64,000 nt of DNA, taken from Sphingobium sp. EM0848 (GTDB taxonomy: Bacteria; Pseudomonadota; Alphaproteobacteria; Sphingomonadales; Sphingomonadaceae). Below are positions 36,456 to 46,002 of this stretch, one piece after another (within the stretch, counting starts at the first letter, position 1; each line of letters begins with the position of its first letter). Under the pieces are notes generated by a model. The model did no database searches and had not been told where the DNA came from. It saw only the letters and a list, made by a program, of their open reading frames with translations. The position numbers and the translations under genes were made by a program. The stretch covers positions 202,014-266,013 of the forward strand of contig NZ_JABXWB010000003.1 of NCBI RefSeq assembly GCF_013375555.1, in the 5' to 3' direction.

Positions 36456-37538
36456 ATGACTTCCAGTAATGTTCCGCAGGACGACGGGATCGTGTCGACC
36501 GTCAACCGGGAAGCCGAAGCGGGTCGGATGCCGTTTTACGAGAAGGCTATCGCGCAGAATCTCGCGCCCTTATGGCGCGTTCTTCACGGCCTCGTAACCG
36601 ATCAACCCCGGCCGAACGCGCTTCCTGCGCATTGGAGCTATGCCGCCATCAAGCCCTATTTGATGGAGGCGTGTGACATCATTTCGACCGAGGAGGCCGA
36701 GCGCAGGGTGTTGGTCCTGGAGAATCCGGGATTGCGGGGCCAGTCGCGTATCACCCCCAGCCTGTTTGCCGGCCTGCAGATCATCCTGCCTGGCGAGATC
36801 GCGCCGGCGCATCGTCATGTCGCATCCGCACTACGTTTTATCGTTGAAGGAAGCGGGGCCTACACTGCGGTCGCTGGAGAAAAGACAATGATGGAGCCGG
36901 GCGATTTCGTCATTACGCCGTCGTGGACGTGGCATGATCATGGCAACCCGTCGCCAAATCCAATGGTGTGGCTCGACGGGCTGGACATGCACGTGGTCAA
37001 CATTTTGAGCGCCAGTTTCCGTGAGTCCTATGACGGTAAGGAGCAGGCGATCACGCGGGAGCAGGGCGCATCCTTCGCCGAAGCGGGATGCAACCTTCTG
37101 CCTGTCGATTATAAGCAGGAAACGCTGACGTCGCCGCTTTTCAACTATCCCTATCGGATCAGCCGGGACGCGCTCGACCGTATGTCCCGCTCACGCGATC
37201 CCGACCTCCATCACGCGTATAAGATGCTGTATATCAATCCCGTTAACGGCGGTCCGGCGATGCCAACGCTCACGACGGCCATCCAGCTTGTTCCCAAGGG
37301 ATTCACGACCTCCCCGTACAAATCCACCGCAGGAACTGTCTTCTCGGTCGTAGAAGGTGCGGGCAGCGTGGTGATCGGCGACGCGTGCTTCGATTTTGAA
37401 CCAAGGGATCATTTTGTCGTGCCGAGCTGGGTTCCTTTCACCCTTTCGGCCGATCAGGATGCGGTGTTGTTCAGCTATTCTGATCGGGTCATTCAGGAAA
37501 AACTAGATATCTTTCGGGAGATGCGCGGCAATGCGTAA
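36456..37538 (+). CDS. Gentisate 1,2-dioxygenase-like bicupin
   Basis: This 360-residue bicupin matches gentisate dioxygenases. The iron ligands are probably H119 and H121 in PAHRHVAS and a later histidine in WTWHDHGN near 160. It opens gentisate between C1 and C2 with oxygen, giving maleylpyruvate. It also could accept 1-hydroxy-2-naphthoate or salicylate, as some relatives do. The next gene, a fumarylpyruvate-hydrolase-like FAH protein, overlaps its end by eight bases. This order supports gentisate ring cleavage. Confidence 0.9.
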   Translation: MTSSNVPQDDGIVSTVNREAEAGRMPFYEKAIAQNLAPLWRVLHGLVTDQPRPNALPAHWSYAAIKPYLMEACDIISTEEAERRVLVLENPGLRGQSRITPSLFAGLQIILPGEIAPAHRHVASALRFIVEGSGAYTAVAGEKTMMEPGDFVITPSWTWHDHGNPSPNPMVWLDGLDMHVVNILSASFRESYDGKEQAITREQGASFAEAGCNLLPVDYKQETLTSPLFNYPYRISRDALDRMSRSRDPDLHHAYKMLYINPVNGGPAMPTLTTAIQLVPKGFTTSPYKSTAGTVFSVVEGAGSVVIGDACFDFEPRDHFVVPSWVPFTLSADQDAVLFSYSDRVIQEKLDIFREMRGNA

Positions 37539-38232
37539 TGACGAGTATATTTTTGACGCCCCGCCGGTGGTCAGCGTCGCCATTCAGGGTGAAGACAAAC
37601 GTTTTCCCGTGCGTCGTATCTATTGCGTTGGCCGGAATTATGCCGAGCATATTCGCGAGATGGGGGCCGATGAACGCGAAAACCCTTTCTTCTTTCAGAA
37701 GCCTGCGGATGCGATTGTTGAGGATGGCGCTGCCGTTGCCTATCCGCCGTTTACGAAGGATTTCCAGTATGAGATCGAGCTGGTCCTGGCCATTGGCAAG
37801 GGCGGCGTAGAAATCGCAGTCGAGGATGCGGCGAACCATATCTTCGGCATCGCTGCCGGGATCGACCTGACCCGTCGCGACGTGCAGATCCAGGCCCGCA
37901 AGACCGGCCGCCCGTGGGAGATCGGAAAGTCGTTCGACGCATCGGCTCCGATCGGCGCAATTGTTCCGTTGAAGGAAGGGTTTTTGCCGGACAAGGGCGC
38001 CTTGTCGCTCCGCGTCAACGACGAAATCCGCCAGAAGGCTGACATCTCCGACATGATCTGGAACTCGGCCGAAATCGTTTCTCAGCTTTCGAGGCAATAT
38101 GCCCTCGTTGCGGGTGACCTGATCTACACCGGCACTCCCGCTGGCGTCGGGCCGGTCGTTCCTGGCGACGAGGTCGTCGGGGAGATCAAGGGAGTCGGAA
38201 CGATCCGCGTGACCATCACCGATCCGCGTTAA
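37531..38232 (+). CDS. Fumarylacetoacetate hydrolase family protein (fumarylpyruvate hydrolase candidate)
   Basis: This is a 233-residue FAH-fold hydrolase with [15 protein letters not shown] near residue 32, the metal-binding glutamates in [13 protein letters not shown] near residue 75, and the C-terminal [10 protein letters not shown]. It would split fumarylpyruvate to fumarate and pyruvate, the last step of the gentisate path. It overlaps the gentisate dioxygenase end by eight bases, so the two are translated together. The size and context match NagK-type enzymes better than the larger fumarylacetoacetases. Confidence 0.9.
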   Translation: MRNDEYIFDAPPVVSVAIQGEDKRFPVRRIYCVGRNYAEHIREMGADERENPFFFQKPADAIVEDGAAVAYPPFTKDFQYEIELVLAIGKGGVEIAVEDAANHIFGIAAGIDLTRRDVQIQARKTGRPWEIGKSFDASAPIGAIVPLKEGFLPDKGALSLRVNDEIRQKADISDMIWNSAEIVSQLSRQYALVAGDLIYTGTPAGVGPVVPGDEVVGEIKGVGTIRVTITDPR

Positions 38233-38257
38233 GGCGGGCTGTACGGAGGATCTGATC

Positions 38258-38935
38258 GTGAAGTCAGGATGCGTAGTGCGGGATATTCGACGCGCGGAGG
38301 CAGCCGTGATCGACGGGCTTGCTGCGGCCGGGGTCTCCACGGTTCATGAAGCGCAGGGCCGTACCGGCCTGTTGGCGAGCACCATCCGGCCCATCTACGC
38401 GGGGGCGCGGATCGCCGGGTCGGCCGTCACAATTTCGGCCCCGCCTGGCGATAACTGGATGCTTCATGTGGCGATCGAGCTATTGCAGCCAGGCGACATA
38501 TTGGTTCTGCAGCCCACCAGCCCCTGCGATGATGGATATTTCGGCGACCTGCTGGCGACGTCGGCGTTGGCGCGGGGATGTCGCGGCCTGGTGATCAACG
38601 CCGGGGTCAGAGACGTTCGCGACCTTACCGCGATGGGATTCCCGGTCTGGTCTAAGACAATCTGCGCGCAAGGCACTGTCAAGGCCACATTGGGATCGGT
38701 CAATATTCCCATCGTCTGTGCCGGCGCAGCGATCGAGCCGGGCGATGTCATCGTCGCGGATGATGATGGCGTATGCGTTGTCAAGCGCGGGGAGGCAGCG
38801 TCGGTGCTAGTCGCCGCCCAAACTCGCGACAAGAATGAGGAGACCAAGCGTGCCCGGCTGGCGGCCGGTGAACTGGGGCTCGACATCTATCAGATGCGGG
38901 AGACGCTGGCGGCAAAAGGACTCCGCTACGAATAG
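38258..38935 (+). CDS. RraA-family aldolase (4-hydroxy-4-methyl-2-oxoglutarate / CHA aldolase-like, LigK type)
   Basis: This 225-residue protein has the RraA-like fold of class II oxaloacetate-decarboxylating aldolases. It has [21 protein letters not shown] near residue 78-98 with the metal-binding region, [11 protein letters not shown] near 110, and ADDDGVCVV near 167. LigK / ProA-type members cleave 4-carboxy-4-hydroxy-2-oxoadipate and decarboxylate oxaloacetate. It starts with GTG behind GGAGGA and follows the FAH gene by 25 bp. Its presence is odd for a plain gentisate route, which needs no such aldolase. Confidence 0.87.
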   Translation: MKSGCVVRDIRRAEAAVIDGLAAAGVSTVHEAQGRTGLLASTIRPIYAGARIAGSAVTISAPPGDNWMLHVAIELLQPGDILVLQPTSPCDDGYFGDLLATSALARGCRGLVINAGVRDVRDLTAMGFPVWSKTICAQGTVKATLGSVNIPIVCAGAAIEPGDVIVADDDGVCVVKRGEAASVLVAAQTRDKNEETKRARLAAGELGLDIYQMRETLAAKGLRYE

Positions 38936-39036
38936 GATGCGAGCCGATGATTGCGCGGGGGGCGGACGATATTGGCAACAGCAATTCTGGGATCTGGAGC
39001 CCGTCGTTCCGCCGACGCCGGGATAACCGCCGCGCC

Positions 39037-40305
39037 TCACCATTCCAGCGGCACTGATGTCGTGAACCGCAGCGGAAGGCCGGGCGCATAGGTGACTGGC
39101 TGAGACGGCGTCAGGCGGAAATCGGGCAGACGGATGAGCAGTTCGCTGAGCGCGACACGGGCCTGCATTCTCGCCAACTGACTGCCGATGCAATTGTGAC
39201 GACCAAAGCCGAAGGCGAGATGCTGACCGGCATTTGCCCGGGACAGATCGAACGTGCCTGGATTGTCGAACTGGTCGGCATCCATCCCTGCGCCGTTTAA
39301 CATTGCGTAGACGATCGATCCGGCAGGGATGTCGATCCCCCTGATGACCACATCCTGTTTTACGCGGCGAAGCAGGCCCAGCGCGGAGCCCCTCATGCGA
39401 AGGGTTTCCTCGATCAACTGCGATATCAGCGACGGATCGTCCTGGAGCCGGCGCCGCTGCTCGGGATTATCATTCAGCAGAATGATCGCCTGACTGATGA
39501 TGTTGGCGGTCGTATCATGCCCGGCCGCGATCAAATTCGGAATGTTGACAACGGCGGTGGCATCGGAAACCTGGTAGTCGCCGTTGGCATCCTTTAGTGC
39601 CAGCAGCGTCGAAAAAACGTCGGTTCCGGGCGCCTGCCGCAGCCTGGACACATATTCCTTGAAATAGCTTTTGGCCTTCAACAGGTTTGTCCAGTGCTTG
39701 CGCAGGTCTTCCGGCGACATTGGGTGCGCAGCCGCAGGCTCTTCTTGCGGAGAGCGGCGAACCGACAGCATAGTCATGAAGTCGTCGCTCCATCCACGAA
39801 ACAGAGCACTATGCTCGTCTGGAGCGCCGAAAGTCTTGACAATGGTCGATAGTGCGAGCGGGTAGCTATACTCGCTCATCAGCTCACACCGACCATTGGC
39901 GATGAAGCCATCGATCAGCCGGCGCGCTTGCTCCCGGACTGCGGGTTCCAGATCCGACACCAGTTTGTGCGTGAATACACTGGCAAGCGGCTGGCGCAGC
40001 ACGTTATGTTCGGGCCGATCCATGCTCAAAAGCAGTTCGTGATCGGTAAAGTCTCGTACGTGCGGGGCGAGGTCAGCCGGGGGTGGCAAGAAGCCAAAAA
40101 CCTTGCTCGAAAATGTGTCGGCGTCCTTCAGCACAGTCTTGACGTCGTTATATTTGCTGACGATCCAAAGCGCCAATGGCTCGTAGAAAAATACAGGCGC
40201 TGTGGCATGGATCCGCTTCACCGTCGGATAGGGATCGTGGATGTATGATGTATCGAACGGGTTGAACCAGCTAAAGTCGGTTGCTTCAAAACTTACGTCG
40301 TGCAT
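39037..40305 (-). CDS. Cytochrome P450
   Basis: This 422-residue P450 has AGHDTT at 261-266, the ExxR pair near 300-303 and the heme loop FGFGRHNC with the ligand cysteine near 372. It is clearly different from the P450 at 26776. It is divergent from the AraC regulator gene with 146 bp between them, which suggests AraC control. No ferredoxin gene is adjacent. The substrate is unknown; in this neighbourhood it may hydroxylate a hydrophobic ring compound. Confidence 0.94.
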   Translation of the reverse strand: MHDVSFEATDFSWFNPFDTSYIHDPYPTVKRIHATAPVFFYEPLALWIVSKYNDVKTVLKDADTFSSKVFGFLPPPADLAPHVRDFTDHELLLSMDRPEHNVLRQPLASVFTHKLVSDLEPAVREQARRLIDGFIANGRCELMSEYSYPLALSTIVKTFGAPDEHSALFRGWSDDFMTMLSVRRSPQEEPAAAHPMSPEDLRKHWTNLLKAKSYFKEYVSRLRQAPGTDVFSTLLALKDANGDYQVSDATAVVNIPNLIAAGHDTTANIISQAIILLNDNPEQRRRLQDDPSLISQLIEETLRMRGSALGLLRRVKQDVVIRGIDIPAGSIVYAMLNGAGMDADQFDNPGTFDLSRANAGQHLAFGFGRHNCIGSQLARMQARVALSELLIRLPDFRLTPSQPVTYAPGLPLRFTTSVPLEW

Positions 40306-40451
40306 CGCACATCCTCTTTACGATTTATCCCGATGCAAAGCATCGTCATTGCCGCCACTCATGCGGAGGCGAGCATTTTGCATTGTAAGAACCGATTGAC
40401 CTATAAGCAAAACCGCCAGATATTTGTTATTTTGCGCCAGGCGAGGATTAT

Positions 40452-41477
40452 ATGCGGCGGGAGACCTATCACAAGATCAGCCTGTCCAATGTCAGCGTCA
40501 GGATCATGGCGGATATTCTCCGTAGCGCCGGCCTGGACAGCGCCGCCGCGTTTCGCGCGGCCGATCTTTCGCCGGAGGTTGCTGAAACTCTGGACGCCAC
40601 TCTTTCCGGCGGTCAGGAGTTGCGATTCCAGCGTGCGTTCGCGACGATGACGGTAGACCGGCCCGAATTCTGGATCGCCGCCGGATCGCGGTATAACCTC
40701 CTGACACTGGACAATATCGGGCTGGCGATGCTCAGCGCTCCCTGTCTGAAGGATATGCTCGATATCGTTCATCTGAGCGAATTGGAATTCACCTTCTCCA
40801 CCTTTGCTTCGGTGCGAGTAGAGCGGGGGCAGGCGGGGATGGAAATGTCCCTGGACGAGGTGCCGGATGATCTGAAGCATTTCACCGTTTGCCGCGATGT
40901 AGCCCTCGCGACCCGGTCGCTTGATCACATTTGGGGCGGGGCATTCCCCTTGACGGCCGTCGAACTTGAATTTCCGCAAGCCTATTCAGGCTTATTCTCC
41001 TTCATCCGGGCACCACTTACGTTCGGTGCGCCAAAGACGCGCTGGCTCTGGGCTCCCGAGTTGTTGAATCGGCCCTTGCCCCACGCCAATGAACTTCTTT
41101 ACCGGTCCTATCTGGCCAGAACCCGCGAAAGCATTGCACAATTGGAGCTGGACGAGGATATCGGAGGGCATGTTGCGCGCATTCTCGTTGCGTCCTTCCC
41201 CGATATGCTTGCTCTTCCCGCGGTCGCAAAACGTCTGGGCAAGTCACCCCGGGCTCTGCAACGGGCATTGCAAGAGCGCCATTTGCAATTTCGCGACCTC
41301 GCCAATGAGGCGCGGATTGATCGCGCGCGGCAGCTTTTGCGCACGACTGCGCTTCCGGTGTCGGAGGTATCGTTGCAGGTCGGCTATGGCGATGTGTCGA
41401 GCTTCAGCCATGCGTTCAGGCGCGTGACAGGCATGACGCCCCGGGAGTATCGGATGCACATGCCTGGCGCATCCTGA
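40452..41477 (+). CDS. AraC family transcriptional regulator
   Basis: This 341-residue protein has an arabinose-binding-like N-terminal domain of the PF12625 type (about 20-205) and a C-terminal double helix-turn-helix (about 240-338), including SEVSLQVGYGDVSSFSHAFRR. Such proteins activate divergent oxygenase genes. It lies head to head with the P450 at 39037-40305. Downstream on the opposite strand is the four-gene SDR / NTF2 / NmrA / hydrolase set, whose end lies 14 bp from its stop codon. Confidence 0.93.
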   Translation: MRRETYHKISLSNVSVRIMADILRSAGLDSAAAFRAADLSPEVAETLDATLSGGQELRFQRAFATMTVDRPEFWIAAGSRYNLLTLDNIGLAMLSAPCLKDMLDIVHLSELEFTFSTFASVRVERGQAGMEMSLDEVPDDLKHFTVCRDVALATRSLDHIWGGAFPLTAVELEFPQAYSGLFSFIRAPLTFGAPKTRWLWAPELLNRPLPHANELLYRSYLARTRESIAQLELDEDIGGHVARILVASFPDMLALPAVAKRLGKSPRALQRALQERHLQFRDLANEARIDRARQLLRTTALPVSEVSLQVGYGDVSSFSHAFRRVTGMTPREYRMHMPGAS

Positions 41478-41490
41478 TGCTGTGCGGTCG

Positions 41491-42255
41491 TCACCAGGCG
41501 CTTGCGCCGCCGTCCACGGTCAGGTCGGTGCCAGTGACCCAACTTGCCTCGTCCGAGCAAAGATAGACGAGCGCCCAGGCGACGTCCTCGGCCGTTCCAT
41601 GCCTGCGGATCATGGATTTGTTCAGGGTTGCATCCTTGAAGCCGGGCACATGATCGAAGGCCAGCTGCGCCGATGCGGTTTGAATGGCGCCGGGGGAGAC
41701 GGTGTTGGCACGGATGCCATGCGAGGCTCCTTCAAGGGCGAGCTGTCGTGTGAAGGACAGGATGCCGCCCTTGCCCGCGGCGTGAGCGGCGGCCCCCAGG
41801 GAGGGCGTGGCGTTCCAGGCCGCCAACGAAGCGAAATTGACAATGGCACCGCCGCCCTGCGCCACCATGTGCGGCCAGGCTGCCGTCACCGGCAAGAAGA
41901 CGATGTCCAGTTCGCCTTTCATCGTCCTTTGCCATTGGGAAAGGGACATGTCGCCGACTGGAGCGAATTCGACGAAGCCGGCCGCGGTGACGAGGCTGTC
42001 GATGCGCCCATGCCTGGCTATGACAGCGTCCATCAAGGCCTTTGCGCCTGCTTCACCGGTCAGATCGATGCTGACAGCCTCTATGGTCGTGCCATCGGCC
42101 TTTGCGCGCTTAACCGTCTCCCCCAGGCCCGCCTGGTCCAAGTCGGTGGCCACGACCGTCGCTCCTTCCCTGGCGAAGAGCAAGGCAGCGCCTTGTCCCA
42201 ATCCTGTTGCCGCGCCGGTTATGACCGCAACTTTCCCTGCCAGCCGGTCCGCCAT
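41491..42255 (-). CDS. SDR family oxidoreductase
   Basis: This 254-residue SDR has VTGAATGLGQ-like sequence (ITGAATGLG) near residue 12, TAAGFV in place of NNAG near 90, and a serine in NFASLAAW. The expected YxxxK tyrosine is not clear: the matching segment reads AAAHAAGKGG, so the usual tyrosine appears to be replaced by histidine or alanine. The broken SDR at 34371-35325 shares this feature (IAHATGKGG), so they form a distinct subfamily. It is the last gene of a four-gene minus-strand set beginning with the hydrolase at 44495. Confidence 0.88.
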   Translation of the reverse strand: MADRLAGKVAVITGAATGLGQGAALLFAREGATVVATDLDQAGLGETVKRAKADGTTIEAVSIDLTGEAGAKALMDAVIARHGRIDSLVTAAGFVEFAPVGDMSLSQWQRTMKGELDIVFLPVTAAWPHMVAQGGGAIVNFASLAAWNATPSLGAAAHAAGKGGILSFTRQLALEGASHGIRANTVSPGAIQTASAQLAFDHVPGFKDATLNKSMIRRHGTAEDVAWALVYLCSDEASWVTGTDLTVDGGASAW

Positions 42256-42288
42256 GTTCGTCCTCCCTTTTGCCTTGTTTGCGCGGGT

Positions 42289-42696
42289 TCAATGCAGCTC
42301 GGCGAGCGCTTCCCCCAAAGCAGCACCAATGACCTTCTGGCCATAGGCGCTGTCGAAATATTCCGCTATGCGCACGATCTTCGAGTCCGACAGGGTTATC
42401 CAGTGGGAGATGGTGTTCTTATATTCGTCGCCATTATGCAGCCTACAGTCGGTCAGGGACTCAACCGCGACATAATCGCCCTCACCGATCAAGCGCAGCG
42501 GCGTGATGACCATCCCGCGTCCGTCGAAGATCTTTTGAAAGGCGGCGCTCAAATGGGGGAGCTGCGGCGTTACGTCGCCCATGCCGCAGATCCACCAGCA
42601 AAAATCATCGCTTCCATATTCGCGGACAGCTTCCATCATGCCTTTGGCGGAAACAGCCGCCAGAAAGGCGGTGACGACCGCTTTGTTGTCGTTCAT
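42289..42696 (-). CDS. NTF2 / SnoaL-like protein
   Basis: This small NTF2-fold protein has about 135 residues and an N-terminal helix (NDNKAVVTAFLAAVSAKG), followed by strands ending in RIAEYFDSAYGQKV, a typical SnoaL-like ending. Members include ketosteroid-isomerase-type enzymes. The ATG at 42696 is chosen because GCGAGG precedes it; an in-frame ATG at 42711 would add five residues. It lies between an SDR and an NmrA-like gene on the same strand. The catalytic acid cannot be assigned from sequence alone. Confidence 0.8.
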   Translation of the reverse strand: MNDNKAVVTAFLAAVSAKGMMEAVREYGSDDFCWWICGMGDVTPQLPHLSAAFQKIFDGRGMVITPLRLIGEGDYVAVESLTDCRLHNGDEYKNTISHWITLSDSKIVRIAEYFDSAYGQKVIGAALGEALAELH

Positions 42697-42738
42697 ACTT
42701 GCCTCGCTCATTGCAGGAATGTGCCTTGGGGAATAATA

Positions 42739-43614
42739 TCAGGCGCTGACCGCTTCCTGCCATTGCGCGGCGCATTCCGCGACATAGTCGACATGGCTGC
42801 GGGGAGGGCGGCCGAGCAATTGGGTGAGGATTTCCAGCTCCTCCGCATTGCCAAGCATACCGTGAATCTTGATTTCCTCGAACATGGCGCCCAGATCATC
42901 GACCACCCATGGCGCGAGATAGGGCTTTACGACCGCCTGCCACTGGCTGGTGTCGTCTTCATATCTTATGGGCCGGCCCAGCGCCCGCGCCCAGGTTTCG
43001 GCGCATTGCGGACCGTTGAGATTCTCAGGGCCGATGAGGGCGTAATTTTTTCCGCCATGGCCGTCCGATGTGAGGATCTTCGCCGCAGCATCTGCGATGT
43101 CGCGTACGTCGACGCGCCAGCAGCCCACATCGCCGATGGGGTTCAGGTAGATGCTGTGGTTCATCAGTGCATAGCGCGAATATTCGTCATTCTGAAAAAA
43201 GTGATTGGGACTGATGATGGTGTGGATCATTCCCGACGTTTTGACCGCCGCCTCAATCGCCAGCTTGGAACCCAGATGGGGAAGGTGGTGCAGATGTCCG
43301 ATACTATGCGTCGATTGATAGACGAAACGCTGCACGCCGGCGGCTTTCGCCATGGCGACCACCAACAGGCCTTCGACAGTTTCATAAGTCGTCGCAGCGT
43401 TCAACATGAACACCGCTTCTATGCCGTTGAACACAGTGCGAGCGCCATCGGGATCGCCGACGACATCGGCCACCACCGCTTCGGCGTCAGCTGGCACAAG
43501 GCTGGCGCGATCCGCGTTGCGCACCAGTACCCGAACCGACTGTCCCTGATCGAGCAGATTCCTTACCAGATGACTGCCGACATTTCCGGTGCCGCCAAGA
43601 ACGAGAATGGTCAT
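42739..43614 (-). CDS. NmrA-like NAD(P)-binding protein (atypical SDR)
   Basis: This 291-residue protein opens with a Rossmann motif LVLGGTGNVGSHLVRNLL and continues with FVYQSTHSIG near residue 105, as in NmrA / HSCARG-like atypical SDRs. These lack the classical YxxxK site and may act as reductases or as redox sensors. The ATG at 43614 overlaps the stop of the alpha/beta hydrolase gene (ATGA), so the two are coupled. An upstream extension of the frame to 43704 has no homology. Substrate unknown. Confidence 0.85.
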   Translation of the reverse strand: MTILVLGGTGNVGSHLVRNLLDQGQSVRVLVRNADRASLVPADAEAVVADVVGDPDGARTVFNGIEAVFMLNAATTYETVEGLLVVAMAKAAGVQRFVYQSTHSIGHLHHLPHLGSKLAIEAAVKTSGMIHTIISPNHFFQNDEYSRYALMNHSIYLNPIGDVGCWRVDVRDIADAAAKILTSDGHGGKNYALIGPENLNGPQCAETWARALGRPIRYEDDTSQWQAVVKPYLAPWVVDDLGAMFEEIKIHGMLGNAEELEILTQLLGRPPRSHVDYVAECAAQWQEAVSA

Positions 43615-44495
43615 AGGCTTGATTCCTGATGGTTGGATGGTTGGTCTAAAAGAAATTGCAGCATCAGCGCCGCAATCTCTTCGGGCTGCTCGATGTTCGG
43701 ACAATGGCCTCCATCTTCCAAGAGGGCGAGTTGGGCGCCGGGGATCTGGTTGACAAGTTCATCGGCGTAGCCGGGCAGGCGCAGCTTGTCGCGCGCGCCG
43801 GCGATAATGAGCGTCGGCGCGGTGATGTTGCTGTAGGGAGTCGTGTCCACATTGCCGAAATCGCTGCGCGGAGGCGCGGCGGGCGACCGGAAACGGGCTG
43901 CGGCGACGCTTTCCCATGCGCCTGGCGCGATGCTGATCGCGTGACGCCGCTTGATATAGGCCGGATCGCGATACCAGACCGGATTTTCGAAAATGGCCTC
44001 CAGCACCTCCGCCATCGACGCTTCGCTGCCGTCATAGTCGAGCAGTCGCTGGCGATACGCATTGGCGGGCACGAAGCCGCCGCCGCTGATGGAAACCATG
44101 CGATCAATGGGAAGGCGGCATGGCTGTTCGCTTGCCATTTGCAGCAGGAATGTGCCGCCCATCGAGTTCCCCACAAAATGCGCCTTATCGAGCGCCATCA
44201 CTTCGACGAAGCGAGCGATATGCCAGAACATCCGCGCGCGCTTGCTTTCAAAGTCGTGGACCTTCGCCGTTTCGCCGAATCCGAGCCAGTCTGGTGCGAT
44301 GATTCGGAAATGCGGCGCAAGGAGCGGGATCAGATATTCCCAGCATAGTTCGGCGTTGCCGCCAAATTCCCCGCTGTGAAGCATCACCAATGGCGGACCG
44401 TCGCCAGCGTCCAGATAATGGGTGCGGATGCCATCGATCTCGATAAAGCGGCTATGATACTGACGCATGACCGCTGGCACGGTGTAGGAAGTCAT
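43611..44495 (-). CDS. Alpha/beta hydrolase (meta-cleavage-product-hydrolase-like)
   Basis: This 294-residue hydrolase has the oxyanion segment MLHSGEFGGNAE near residue 38, the nucleophile elbow GNSMGG with its serine near 109, and the histidine in GGHCPNIEQPEE near 267. It resembles C-C or ester hydrolases of aromatic and alicyclic catabolism. A clear paralogue lies at 49237-50070, with the same HSGEFG motif, on the other side of the Baeyer-Villiger-type gene. Together with that enzyme it may hydrolyse an ester or a ring-opened ketone. An internal ATG at 44468 is also possible. Confidence 0.92.
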   Translation of the reverse strand: MTSYTVPAVMRQYHSRFIEIDGIRTHYLDAGDGPPLVMLHSGEFGGNAELCWEYLIPLLAPHFRIIAPDWLGFGETAKVHDFESKRARMFWHIARFVEVMALDKAHFVGNSMGGTFLLQMASEQPCRLPIDRMVSISGGGFVPANAYRQRLLDYDGSEASMAEVLEAIFENPVWYRDPAYIKRRHAISIAPGAWESVAAARFRSPAAPPRSDFGNVDTTPYSNITAPTLIIAGARDKLRLPGYADELVNQIPGAQLALLEDGGHCPNIEQPEEIAALMLQFLLDQPSNHQESSL

Positions 44496-44993
44496 CGCTT
44501 CAAGTCCCTGTTTCTGTAAAGCAGGGCAACGCCCCGCTACATTGATTTTTGAGGAAAGATATGCCCCGGAACCATAAGTTGTGCGTCAGATAGTCGAGGC
44601 GGCGTTCCCAGCCAACTCACCGGCCAAGTTGATTTTAAGCGTCGCTTTCATCTTGTGTGCTTGGTCGATTGCAAGCCATCTCCATCGGCCAGATTTTTGC
44701 TGGCTTCATCAATTTATATTGCGTGAGCGGTCAGGTCTCTTGCGGGTCAACGGCATCGACGGAAAGGTTGCAATTTGTTCCACTCATCACCCATTGCAAA
44801 TGTTCCTAAGCTAGAATACAATCCCATATGTGTACAGAATAGTCTGTGAGCCTCAGTTGCGCAAGCTTAAAACATGCTGGCAGTCGCGGGCGGCAGGCCA
44901 TGCAAGTCTATAGCCCTGGTTACTATATGACGGTGCAACCGTCTGGAGATTTGAATCACGCACCACAGCGCCTTTAATTTAACCGCTTGTGCG
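44496..44993. other. Intergenic region between the leftward hydrolase set and the aldo/keto reductase
   Basis: These 498 bases are AT-richer than their surroundings. No gene is recognised. The region should contain divergent promoters for the hydrolase set and the aldo/keto reductase. A short segment just before 44994 (FNLTACA in frame) may be a vestige of the missing start of the reductase. Confidence 0.5.
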
Positions 44994-45893
44994 ATGGCGC
45001 TCGGCTGCAACACGCTGGGCCATATCGATGGCGCACAGGCGCGGGAGATTGTGTTTACTGCCCTCGATCGGGGCGTAACGCTGTTTGACACGGCTGCCAG
45101 CTATGCGGGTGGCTGTTCCGAGGAAGAGCTTGGACGTTGGCTGCCGCCCGACCCGAAGTCGAGCAGGATCATCACTAAATTCGGCCATCCGTCATTGGCA
45201 AACGCGGGAACCGGCGCCGCTTCAGCCGCGCTCGCCGACATCGTACTGGATCAGAGCCTGCGACGGCTGCGCCGGGAACAGATCGATATCTGGCTGATCC
45301 ATTTTCCTGATGAAGCCACACCGCTAGCGGAGACGCTGGGCGTGATCGATCGGGCCATGCGGGCGGGAAAGGTCGGCGGCTACGGCGTATCGAACCACGC
45401 GCCATCGCAACTGCGCGCACTTCTGGCTACCGCTGCTTCAATGGCTGTTGCCGGCCCGATGCTGGTGCAAGCGGAATATAATCTGCTGGAGCGCGCCGTC
45501 GAGGAGAAGATGCTTCCAATGATCGCGCTGGAAAAGGGCATGGCCTTCGCGCCGTTCTTTCCGCTGGCCGGCGGCCTGCTTACGGGCAAATATACGGCCG
45601 AGCTGCCGGTCGCGGGCAGTTTGCGGAGCAAGGCCGTTAATCGCTTCGAACAGCGGTTCTTCACGGCGCGCAACTGGGCACGGCTGGAGCGACTGAAGAT
45701 GCTTTGCGCGGAACATGATGTCTCGTTGCCGCATCTGGCGCTGCAATGGCTAGCCAGCCGGCCTGGTGTGACCTTGCCCATCGTGGGCGCATCGTCGGCA
45801 TCGCAGGTCAACGAGAATTGCGACATGATGGCGGTGCCTTTGGCCGAGCAGCTGCTAAGGGCGGCTTCCGCAATCGTATCATCGGCGGAATGA
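44994..45893 (+). CDS. Aldo/keto reductase, N-terminally short
   Basis: This 299-residue AKR has LGCNTLGH at its start, FDTAASYAGG with the catalytic aspartate near residue 32, the IITKFGHP lysine near 62, and IDIWLIHF with its histidine near 100. It would reduce an aldehyde or ketone with NAD(P)H. The usual first strand (KYRTLGxTGLxVS) is missing or degenerate before the ATG at 44994, and an in-frame stop lies at 44952-44954. The start may be wrong or the gene truncated. It is followed after 109 bp by the Baeyer-Villiger-type gene. Confidence 0.85.
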   Translation: MALGCNTLGHIDGAQAREIVFTALDRGVTLFDTAASYAGGCSEEELGRWLPPDPKSSRIITKFGHPSLANAGTGAASAALADIVLDQSLRRLRREQIDIWLIHFPDEATPLAETLGVIDRAMRAGKVGGYGVSNHAPSQLRALLATAASMAVAGPMLVQAEYNLLERAVEEKMLPMIALEKGMAFAPFFPLAGGLLTGKYTAELPVAGSLRSKAVNRFEQRFFTARNWARLERLKMLCAEHDVSLPHLALQWLASRPGVTLPIVGASSASQVNENCDMMAVPLAEQLLRAASAIVSSAE

Positions 45894-46002
45894 TGGCCGC
45901 GGAATGTTCCCATATGATTGCTTCGCGCGGAAACCAATTGGGCGGATTGGCCGCTAGACCGGACCAATTTTCGTCCTTCCACCCATCAAGAGAGGTGATC
46001 TA

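Noticed and set aside
41482..43629. A 715-codon plus-strand frame opposite the SDR / NTF2 / NmrA genes
   Set aside because: Three well-supported genes with catalytic motifs and ribosome sites lie on the other strand. The long frame has no domain and is a shadow.
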